From NCBI RefSeq assembly GCF_035046505.1, contig NC_089821.1, positions 189,868,377 to 189,932,376 on the forward strand: a stretch of 64,000 nt of DNA. The letters are read 5' to 3'. The position numbers and the translations under genes were made by a program. Positions 1 through 10,840 of the stretch are shown one piece after another (within the stretch, counting starts at the first letter, position 1; each line of letters starts with the position of its first letter). This DNA is from Tiliqua scincoides (Eukaryota > Chordata > Lepidosauria > Squamata > Scincidae). The notes beneath the pieces were generated by a model that saw only the letters and a program-made list of their open reading frames with translations, was not told the origin of the DNA and ran no database searches.

Positions 1-732
1 CTTTTTCTTTTAACATGCAGCAGTCCCTGACACATCAAACTATTTTTGAAACTCAGTTAAGTTTTAAAAATTGCCAAAGCTGGCATACCATTACCAAACA
101 GTTGAAATTCAAATTAGGCACATAATTAGTTTAGTTACAACTTAGTCTAGATTAAGAAAGAAAGAGGGCAAGAATTTTTGGTTTATTTGTTTCATGTTTA
201 TATGAGAGGAACAACGTGCTATGTACATTACACAACTGTATTTTCTAATTCACAGCTGTATAGCTATTGTCCAATGGACGTGAACAATTCAGAAGAAAAG
301 AGCAAGTGCATTTGTAACAAATGTCACCTGGGATCATTAAAAAAAAAGCACTAGCTATTGTTTATTTCTGGTATTCATTTGCAAACTGCAAAGGTATACA
401 ATCCAAAATGCTGATGTTGCATAGTTAAAATCTCAACTCGCAATACTGTGGCTTTCACAGAATACAGGATGGCATCCAGCTCCTGTACTTGTACACGCTC
501 AAGGACATCCCGTTTATTTCAGCTGAAATTGCTTTCTCATAACACAGTTGGAACTTGATCACATTTGATCACTACTGGAAGATTTAATATTCAAAACCCT
601 CTTCTGGAACAAGCTCCACCGGTAAGGTTTTGATATACTCTTAAATTCTGTAAAATATTTAGAAGGCAAAAACTTCAAAATATTGATAAAAGGATATCAC
701 AATGGAGGTGCTCTGCAGCCAATGGTGTAGGG

Positions 733-1095
733 CAGGGCTCTCCAACCCCCAGCCCAGGGGCCAGATGCGGCCCACGGAGCGCCTCTATCCGGCCCGCGGC
801 CAGCCTCTGATCCCCTGAGAGCCTCTGGCCCAGTTGACCAAACACAACCAGAATCATGCTTGTGGGGTGGGGAAATGGGGGTCCATTTAAGTGTGTGCAC
901 TTTATTTCTTGGGATGTGTTGGTGCTAGGAGAAATCCTGGACATTTCAGCCCGTTCATTCATTCATTTCAGTCATTCGTCTAAGTTCCATCTCTAATGTA
1001 TTTATTTAAATTGTATATTTAATTTTTTTTCCGGTCCTCTACACCATGCCAGATATTCAATGTGGCCCTTTGGCCGAAAAGTTTAGAGACCCCTG
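733..1095. mobile_element. hAT-type MITE, 363 bp, with 8-bp target duplication
   Basis: The ends CAGGGCTCTCCAA and TAGAGACCCCTG are near-inverse. The flanks GTGTAGGG (725-732) and GTGTAGAG (1096-1103) are a 7/8 target duplication, the hAT hallmark. The left part is GC-rich, with GCGGCCCAC and GGCCCGCGGCC. There is no transposase. It lies in a USP45 intron. Confidence 0.75.
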
Positions 1096-1260
1096 GTGTA
1101 GAGGAAGGAGAACAGGGTGAGAAATATGCACAACTGTCAAATTTTTTTTTAATCTGCTTGTTTCTGCACCTGGGACAAGAATCAAGCAGCCGAACCATTG
1201 TATTCCTTTATTTTGTCATGGTTATGTTTGGGAGTAGGGAGATACTTTTTTTATCCTTAC

Positions 1261-1412
1261 CTGCATTACAGCGTTAAAGAAGCATGTATTCCCTAAATTG
1301 TTAATTCCTTTAACTGGAACTGATGCCCAGCTGGAGACAATTCCTTTTCCCTTCAATAGGTCACTTGCTTCATTTTTTTCTTCATGCAGCCATATAATTT
1401 TAGATGATGCAC
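1261..1412 (-). CDS. USP45: USP45 coding exon 5 (Cys box of the catalytic domain)
   Basis: 152 bases encode a linker and then VKGINNLGNTCFFNAVMQ. The Cys in GNTCFFN is the catalytic nucleophile of the USP family and the preceding Asn belongs to the oxyanion hole. Acceptor AACAG, donor GTAAGG. The linker (WLHEEKNEAS, LKGKG) is less like the human protein than the Cys box is. The next normal coding exon is not present in the 1260 bases to the left, so it lies outside. Confidence 0.95.
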
Positions 1413-4400
1413 CTGTTATTTAAAAAAGAAGAATCATAAACTGGGGTTAAAAGATTACTGCACACTTAAAAACCTAATACAAAGGAGCAAGAAGTAGTGA
1501 AAATTACCCAGAAAATTACCCACAATCATCAGATTTACAAGTTCTCTCAAGCATGCTATTTTACAAGTTGTTAAGCAGTCAAAATAATGGGATGAGGATT
1601 CTCACATTTGGGGCCCATTCCAACACAACTTTCCAGCACTAATATAGCTGTGCCAACAGGGCATGCATCACAACCTGTGGGGAGGGGGGCAGTCACAAAG
1701 GCCTCCTCAAAGTAAAGGAATATTAGTTCCTTTATCTTGGGCCTGCATTGCAGCTGCATCATTGCTGGAAAGTTGGCTAGGATTGGGCCCTCAGTCTAGC
1801 AAACTTTTAAGTCAATAGTCCTCCTGGATTCATAACAGTCACTGGATGCTCAGGCAGCATTTGTGGCCAGGGAGGCTTCTGCCCAGCTTTCCAGCCCATC
1901 TTCAGAGGCAGCCCCACGTAGAGCACATTTCAGTAATCTAATCTGGATTAGATTGTATCTGGTTATGATGGTCCATGCCCTAGCACAGAGGTTCTCAAAC
2001 TGGGGCATCACAATACTCCAGCTTGAGGGGCTCTGCTCTTTTAAAGGTCAGGGATGGGGGAATGCAGCAACGTCATCCCTAGGATTGTACTGCTGTCAGA
2101 GACTTCATTATACTTAGTGGCAGCGGCAGCAGCCTCCCAGGGGTATGGGAAGCTCCATGGATGCCTCTGCAGGGCTCACCAAACCTCAGAGAATCTAAAA
2201 ATAAAGATCGCAAACCACTTCTGGTTTCACGATCACAAACCAGAAGAAGTTTCTTAGATTTTCTTAGGCTTGGGGAGCCCCGTGGAGGCTTCCACGGAGC
2301 TTCCCATAGCCCGGGAGGCTGCTGCCACTGCCAGTAACTAAAACGAAGCCCCTATCACCCCAATTACAAGTCACAGTACAAGTCATTGTACTTTTGTACT
2401 ACATTGTACTACAGATTACAAGTCATAGTAGGTATGTGCAAGCTCTTGGTTTTAGAGGCAGGCTGCCACTGATTGCCAGATGCAGGGGAGGGCACCAGGA
2501 TGCAGGTTGTGTCTGTTGTCTTGTGTGCTCCCTGGGGCATTTGGTGAGCCACTGTGAGATACAGGTAGCTGGACTAGATGGGCCTTTGGCCTGATCCAGC
2601 AGGGCTCTTATGTTTTTATGATGCTGGGGATCCCATCACTGCATTCCCCCTTCCCCTACAAATACTTACTGTGGCTTCCAAACTCCCAGAGAGTTTGGGA
2701 ACAGCTACCCTAGTGACATCTCATTTAAATTACTGCATTCAACTTTCATGGTTCAGATAAAGACTTGGTCCGGTACTTGTTGGACAGGAGAAATGAGTGC
2801 CGCTCATCAAATGTAGCAAAATATATATTTAAGGCACTGTTGAGGCGTAAATTCCTCTGTATTTCTTTGTCTGATCAATGATTGGTAGCTACCTTGAACG
2901 TTTTAATTTTGTTTTCTTGTTGGATTGTTTATGCCAATAAAGGTGGAATGAATGAATTACTGTATTGCACATTTGGTGGGACTATCCTGGAAAATGGTTT
3001 GGAAGCTGCAGGTAGTGCAGAATGCAGTGGCCCGGTGAGTCACTGGGGCTCAGCAGGATAAGCCTGCCATGGCATTGCTCCGACGGCTACACTGGCTGCC
3101 CATTTCATTCCAAGCCCCACTCAAGGTGTTGGTGATGACCTTTAAAGCTCTATGCAACATCAGTCCAAGATACATCTAGGACTGCTTTCTCCCATATAAT
3201 CCTGCATGCCCCTGTCCAGTCCAAATATTCCAATTCCCTTCTAATGACCACTTTTTGGCTAATTAACACCCTCCTTTTCCAAGAGCAACAGCTGTGGTGT
3301 GCAAAAAAATGAACAGAACTCCTTATCAGTTGAGCAATTAACAAGAATTTATTGCTACAAACACATACACTCCCTACAAGTCCTCTTGTCCAGAGGGTTT
3401 CCCACCCCAAAACTCCACTTAACTCAGTGGGTAAAGGTCTGAAGCCTCCAGTTCAAGTCCAGTTCAGTCTCCAAAGCACAATCCAGTCTTCCCAGTCCAG
3501 TCTTCTGCAGCAGAGTCTCTCCTCTCCAGCAGTGTCCTCGCCAGCAGAGTGTCTCCTTCAGCAGGGTCCTGGCAGTCCCCTCTTCTGTGTCCTCCAGCAG
3601 AGTCCTGGCAGTCCCCTTCTCCTGTAGGTCTGGGTCAGGTAGCCCTCTTGGTCTGGTAGCATCTCCCTCTGGATCAGGGTAGCTTTGCTCCTTCTGAAGC
3701 TGCCTTTTATACTTGTATGTCCCATCAAATCCAAATTAGGCTCAGATGAGCCATCTCTTTAGTCCATGTCCATTCAAATCCCATCAAGGTCAAATGAAGC
3801 TCAGGTGTCCATCAGAGTCTCCATTGGCCTTGATTGATTACAGCTGTGGAGCCAGCCCTGCCCTTCCCTGAGCTGTCAACCAGCTGTCAAAACATGGAAT
3901 TGCTGTCAACACCACATCATGAACATGATGATCTTCTGATCTTCCATTACAGCCCCCTCTGATCATCAGAAAGGGCCCTGCTTAGGATACACCGACATCT
4001 GAAACCAAGGAGGTGGCGGATAAGTGCATGGCCTTTTCTGCTGTGACACCACATTTGTGGAATCAGTTAACAGAATACTTTGAGGAGAGCCCTCTCTCGA
4101 TATGGTTTCCCGAGGGATCTAAAAACTTATTTCGCCTGGAGGAAGGAGAAACCTCCTAGGGACTCTTGTTTTTTATGATTGTATTTTTATTTCTAATTGT
4201 ACAGTGCCTTGAACGTAGGCAAGGTGGTATATGAATTTCTTAAATAAATAGTGCATATGATGTGTGTGTCACATATGGTGATATATACATGATATTCCTA
4301 CTCTATTCTACATGGAAATTATGACCAGAATACAAAGAACTGAAAGTTGTACAATGATAAACTGCTAATGCCATTTCAAAAGTAGTTTGTATTATGACAT

Positions 4401-7400
4401 GAGGTCAGCTGTTCAAAGAAAAAAGATCAACAGAAATTCCACTCAGGTTGAATAAGCTTAAGCAGCTCTTTGGTCCGTTTGTAATAAGAACATAAGAAGA
4501 ACCCAGCTGTATCAGGATAAGGACCCATCTAATCCAGCTCCCTGTATCTCATAGTGGCCCACCAGTTGCTTCAGAGAGCATTCAAGTCAATAAGACACCT
4601 GTATCCTGCAGGGATGTGCCTGAGTCACTGTCTCCGCTCCTTGACTTGACTCACTGGCCTGAGCCTTTTTTAGAGTCATTTTGACGCGAGTCAGAGTCTT
4701 ATGAGAAAACGTCAGGTGCAGCTCTGCAGAAAACATGGAGATGGGGGGGGGTGCCGAAGTTCTCATTTAACACTGCCCTGTTGCTCCCATTCCATCTGCA
4801 GTCAGTGATATATTAAAGCACTTCAACTACCATTTGCATTTCATTTAAGTAACAAAAGCTCTGTTATTCGAGTGAGTGCAGCAGTGCAGAAAAATGATCA
4901 GCTCCTTATGAACCTCAGAGATGACCATCACAACTCTCGATTCCGTCTTCAAGAGCACCGAGCAGCATGCCACAGACAGACCAACAAGGAAGGTGCCCAA
5001 GCTCAGCAAGGTGGTAGGCAACAGACAGTGTGATGGGACAGAAACAGTAGGTGGGAGAGAGGATTGCCCACAGCAACTGGGAAGCTTACGACCCAATCAT
5101 TTGCAGCTCTACTCAGAAGTCCCATTGCAATCAATGGGAATTTCTTCCTACTCTTCTATTGCTAGGAAACATTCCTCCCAGGTCTGTCTGCCTCTTCTGC
5201 CCCTACCTGAGCTTATCCAGCCACTAGTTCCTATTACAAGAACCCTCTTCCCCCTCCACTGGGCTCCTCCTTCTCCATAAAAATCAGGCCATCCATCCGT
5301 TGTCCAATGGATCATCCATTCCTTCCTAGATGGACAAGAGAGCCTGCTCCCTTCCCCATGTCCTAGCTGCCCCCACCTTCTTCTGGTTCCTCCCCCCAGG
5401 CTAGTTAAGACTTCCTCCTCTCCTCAGCTCCCTAGCCCCTGTCTCCTGGAACCAAACTACCCCCCTCCTATCACATTTGCTGCTCACGCCAGTCTGAATA
5501 CATGCTTCCAGATCACCCCACAATGCCTTTCATGCACATGGAAGTAGTGAAAAAAAAATAGTAAACAAGCACACACAGACACAAAACTGAGTCATAGGGA
5601 AAAAAATTGAGTCCTTGTTACTTGAGTCATGACTCTTTTCCGAGTCACTGCCACAACTGCCACTCAGGGTCCGAGCCAATGTCATTTGTGTCAATACAGT
5701 TGGCATCCTTCAGTCTCGGAAGACTATGGTATCGTGCTCTGAATAGTGGTTCCGGAACAGTGTCCTCTCCAGTGTGCGAAGCCTGGGTAAGGTAGATATG
5801 GAGGATAGACTGTTACTCATGCAGCAAATCCCCCCTCTCCACGTCGCTGAAATGGTCCAATGGAAAGGCAGAAGCCAGTACAGTTGGTTCCAACGGTGTC
5901 GCAGGAGTTGCCAGAACGTGACTGTGTTCAGCCACGAACTGCCTCAGGGACTCCGGCTCCGGATTTTGCCTCGAGGTTGACTCCTGAAGCGTTTTCCATA
6001 ACTGGATGTAGCCACAATGCAGTGGAGGTTTGGGATCAGAGTTTTCCTTCTCTCAGATGAGTTGCCTTCCCAGGCTAACAAGTCCATCTACCCGGTGGCT
6101 GTTTAGTCGCCTCTTATGACAAGTACAGCCAAACTGAGGACCTATTCTTATCCCCAGTCCCCAGGGGAAGTCAATTTGCATCCCCATTTGCCCCTCATTT
6201 GCGTCAATGATGTGTAGGAAATGTGTGTTTTTGCAACTCGAGTTGAGATATCAGGACTCGAGTGCCCGTTTGTGCTTTCCTGTTGCCACTCCCTTGCCTC
6301 TGACATTCAGAGATAGGCTACCTGTAAAACCCAGAGGCTCCTGTTCTAACTTCCCCATCAGTCAATTTTAGTAGATGCCCCCTGGTTCTGGTGTTGTGGA
6401 GAAGGAAAAGAACTTCCTTCTATGTACCCCATGCATAATTTTACATGTCTCAATCATGATATAGGAACATTGTTCTGTGTGGTTTATGAGTACTTCACAC
6501 TGACTAAACATTTTCAAGCTTTCTCTGTTATCATGACAGTTAGAGCACTTCGAGATGTTAGTAGACATTATGATTGGTTGGGGGGGGGGGGTTGGTTAGA
6601 AAAATCCAAAGAGTGAACCAGGCACATACACACAGGCTGATTTTTGTGTCTTGAGATATTTCAGGTTCTTCTCTAAAGTACATGGCATCATGAACTGCAC
6701 ACACGGATCCAATTTTCAAGAAGAGTATGGCAGCTGGCATCTGTGGCCTCAAGGATTATTGGCTGCCTATATAAATGTCCACTGCTCTGAAGGGCAAAAG
6801 CAGACCACATGTTGTGCTGCATTCAAGGTAGAAAAATCTATTATCCAGCAAACGGTGCTTAATTTCAGCTACCATCACAATGGCATGAGTTTTTTTAAAA
6901 ATCTGTTTCTATATGGTGATTTTTTTTACCGTGCAAGAAAGGACTAGCATAGACTGAAGTTACTGTTTTACTAAGTCAGACACTTTTTCCTGCTGCTCCT
7001 GTGATTCAAGGTTAATAATCACGAGTTTCCAATCTTTTTAACTATGTGGATCCATATCTGTATCTTTCATAAAAACGGAATGTGTGGTTCAGATAAGAAT
7101 TAAGAACACTTTTCATTTTCTGTAATAAACTTGATTATTCTGTGTTTTCTTAATGTTTCCAAGAGCCACACAATAACCTTCCCCTCCCCACCCTGCAAAT
7201 GACTATTATGCTATGTAGGACAGGCTACATGCCCTGAGGGACCCTTTTCAAAACTTCTAAGCTGCTAAATATATCCCAGGTTTCTAGAAAATCAAGTTTA
7301 TAAAGATCATGTTCCAATAGTGGCAATAATGAGACTCCAGCCCACCGAGTTCAAATTAGTTTGCAGCATGTCTTCAACAGCTGGATGGGAATATTCCTCC

Positions 7401-10400
7401 CTCGATGATACAGTTATGCTTTTCTCTACCCACCCCATTCCACCCAGATTGCCATTGGGCAGAGGATCTGTTTAATCTGGAGCTAGAGAAGCTATTTGCT
7501 TTAAATCTTAAAAAAATACATTTAATAAACTGTAACATAATCTGCTACCAGTACAGTATCCTTGTATTTTCCTATTTGCCTTATTGCTTAAACAGGAATG
7601 GGGTAGTGAAGTTAGACAGCCATTAACTTGTAGCCTAGAGGTAATGAGAAGACTTCAGACACACTATTTAGCCTAGATTTCTACTAGCAACTTTCATATT
7701 GTCATGGCTGCTGTACTAAATATGAACATTACTGACATCTGCAGCATTTCAAATATTGATTAACAATGCATGTCAATGCAAACGAGTTATGGACTTAATG
7801 GATGCCAAGAGCCGCAGTGCTGCAATCTACATTTTGACATATGAATTCGTATATTTGTCCTAATGAGTTGCATACTGAGGATTCATTAAGGGTTCTTGAG
7901 AAGTAACTAAACAGACCTATTTACATTAATGGAACTCTCATGCTGAACAATTTCTCTATGCATGACTCTTAGATACTTGCATTCTTTGTTGAACAAAGGG
8001 GTGGCGGTGGGGAGTGGGAGAGAACTATAATCAAATGTTGAAAGAAGGAAAGCAAATATAATTTAAAATACCTATTACAGCTGACATTAGATCATTGGTA
8101 TAATTTGCCTATGTCCCAGTTAAAGCACACTTTTTGAAATTATGCCTGGATTTGAAAAATACGTAATTCCATTTTTATTCCACCTACCCCCTTCCACTCC
8201 CTTATGCTTGTACAGTCCACACAGAACACGCCCTAGTCCGATAATGTGGATCAATGAAACCCAAAGCTGAATAAGACATAGTGAGAGATTCATAGGGTGC
8301 ATCATTGTTTTTATATTTCACATGAGTTAGTCTCTGCGTATACATGTGTGTGCGTATACACACACACACACGTGTACTCATGGGAAAACATTTTAAGCTG
8401 CATTTCATACATGACAACATGTGTACTTCTTCCTAACCAGAGAAGATGTCTGCCTGCATAATAAGCAGCATTCTAACAACGAAGTCTACTAACCACTACT
8501 TTTGCATAGCTTTATGGTTTTCAGTATGTTTCAAGAGCAAGTTTAGAGCAGCTGAATGGAGCAAATGAATGGAGATGACACAGTAGCAGTGCCATTCTAA
8601 TGATGATATCCTAATGGTGAACTGCATCCTAATTTTCTTTTTCATCAGAACTTAAGAAATGACAAATAAGCCCAACAACCCAAAGACTCCAAACAGACCT
8701 CACTTAAACTACAGCACTACCAAAATAAATGCCTTCAACATCTCTAGAGGCACATGATTTGCCAGATACCCAGAGCATTAAGCTGGCAAGGGAGCGATTC
8801 ATTCAATCTTCTATATCAGTGGTTCTCACACATTTAGCACCAGGACACACTTTTTAGAATGATAATCTGTCAGGACCCACCGGAAGTGATGTCATGGCCA
8901 GAAGAAACATCATCAAGCAGGAAATTTTTTAACAATCCTAGGCTGAAATTCTACCCACATTTACCCAGGAGTACCATATTTTTCGCTCCATAAGACACAC
9001 TTTCCCCCCCCCAAAAAAAGTGGGGGGGGGGAGTGTGTGCGTCTTATGGAGCGAATACTGCAAAAAATAAAAAATAAAAAAAAGCCCCAGCCCTGGCCCC
9101 GCCCCCTGCCCGCTCGCTCTGCTCTGCTTCCCCGGGCAGTCAGAGGCTACTCAGAAGTAAGTCTCAGAGTCACTGGGGCTCACTCCCAGGAAAGCGTGGG
9201 TGGGGTGGCAGTCTCACTGCCCAATCCTGTGCATGCCTACTCTGAAGTAAGTCCCATTAGAGTCAGGGGGGCTTACTCCCAGGAAAGCCTCTCTCTCCCC
9301 CCCCCAAGCCTGGAGCATCACAGCCTCTCTTTCCCCCCCACCCCAAGCCTGGTGCATCACATCCTCTCTCCCCCCAAGCCTAGAGCATTCCAGCTTCTCT
9401 CTTCCGCCCCCCAAAGCCTGGAGCATCACAGCTTCTCTTTCCCCCCACCCCAACCTGGAGCATCACAACTTCTCTGCAACACAAACACTTTCCCCCCTCT
9501 CACACACACAGGCTGCCCCCTTCTCTTACACACACAGATGCTCTGCCCCCCCCACACACACACACTCACACAGCAGGGGAGGGGCGCTTTCACTCACCTC
9601 ATCCAGCATCTGAATGTAAGCCCCCCCCCCCCATCACAAAGAAAAAACTGTCTCCATGGTCAGAATGCCAGTGTTTGCTTATTGCACAAGCCCCAGGTAA
9701 GGCTCGGTTCTCACCATAAATCCAGAGGTTTGTTGTGTCTTGAGAATTCAAGTTGTGGTTGGACTTTCCACTTGTTCATTTGTATTGGAATCACAGAAGA
9801 ACTGGTGAGGACGTAGATGTGGTGTCAGTAGTGGCCCCTTTAAGGGTAAGGCCTGGGCATTCAGCAGAGTGTGCTGCACAGCTGCAGCCATTGGAAGGCA
9901 ATAGGGCCCTCAGGGATATAAGGAGTACCTGAGGCAGAAAGGGTTTGTGGGTTTTGAAGGAGTGCAGATTAGAGAGGAGACTGACTGGTTTTATTGAATT
10001 TGGAATCTGACTGTGGATTGTGACTGGACTTGGACTGTAATTTGGCTTATTGGTTCTGGACTCTGATTTGGCAACTCTGATTGATGGGACTGATTTACTT
10101 GGCATCTGTGGACTGGAACTGGACTCACTTTTGCTTGCTGCACTGGTGAGTTGCGCAAGGGGGACTGATCAGCCTTAAGCGGGCACAAGGCCCAGTGGAT
10201 TGGGATTTGGCAGACCATCATTGTAGCAGAAAGATAATGTGATCCCCTATTTGTGTGCACCTGCTTTTGTGAGCTTCATAAATTCTGACTCTAGCGATGA
10301 TGTGTTCTTGGGGTTTCCAGAAAACTAGAGTACTCAAACCTTTAAGTCTCTCCATTTGTTAATGACAGTGATAATGGTTCTTAATGCCACTGTTGACTGC

Positions 10401-10790
10401 TGTTCACTTTACATGGTTCAAATGTTGTTCTGTTATAGTTTATTAAATATTTTATTACACTATTTGGTTCAGAATTTTTTTTCCTGTTTTCCTCCTCTAA
10501 AAACTAGGTGCATCTTATGGTCAGGTGCGTCTTATGGAACGAAAAATACGGTAAGTCCCATTTACTGTCATTGTTACAAGCATAGTACAATGTAATGAGT
10601 AAGCATTGTTACTCGTACATAGTAGTTTGTTAAAAGTACAGGTCTGTAACATTTCCCCAAATGCAGTCATATACCATGGTAGCATCAAGTGTAATATATT
10701 AAAAATAAAATATTGAAATGAATGGGGACCCACCTGAAATTGGTTCACGACCCACCTATTGGGTCCCAACACACAGTCTGAGAAACACTG

Positions 10791-10840
<50 letters not shown>

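Larger units (their letters stand above)
1935..4245 (+). mobile_element. L2 LINE copy, 3' part of ORF2, in four pieces
   Basis: Pieces at about 1935-1985, 2708-2727, 2961-3292 and 3952-4245 read as one L2-like RT C-terminus: VMMVHAL/VTSHLNYC, then VVQNAVAR and LRRLHWLPI, then FKVLVMTFKALCN, then TPHLWNQL and LFRL. A 3'UTR follows, ending TAAATAAATAG. The gaps are later insertions: a hAT element, a LINE tail and a possible LTR. The order of events is inferred from which sequence is interrupted. Confidence 0.6.
4484..6480 (-). mobile_element. CR1 LINE 3' end, split by a hAT-like insertion
   Basis: The pieces 4484-4618 and 6275-6480 are consecutive parts of a minus-strand CR1 tail: 3'UTR, then the end of ORF2 (the minus strand of 6368-6480 reads MIETCKIMHG...STTPEPGGI). 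The break falls within the 3'UTR motif TATCCTG/TTGCC. Confidence 0.65.
8817..10790. mobile_element. hAT element with exact 8-bp target duplication, host of a mariner insertion
   Basis: It starts CAGTGGTTCTCACACATTTA and ends AGTCTGAGAAACACTG. It is flanked by TTCTATAT at 8809-8816 and again at 10791-10798, an exact duplication. Own sequence is 8817-8973 and 10552-10790. The middle is a TA-flanked mariner-type element. The ends include the ACCCAC/GTGGGTCC motif common in such hAT MITEs. No transposase. Confidence 0.8.

Noticed and set aside
9037-9816. 259-codon open frame
   Set aside because: It crosses the hairpin end, C-runs and CT-rich tandem units of a transposon. Composition is Ser/Pro/His-rich and no domain is visible.
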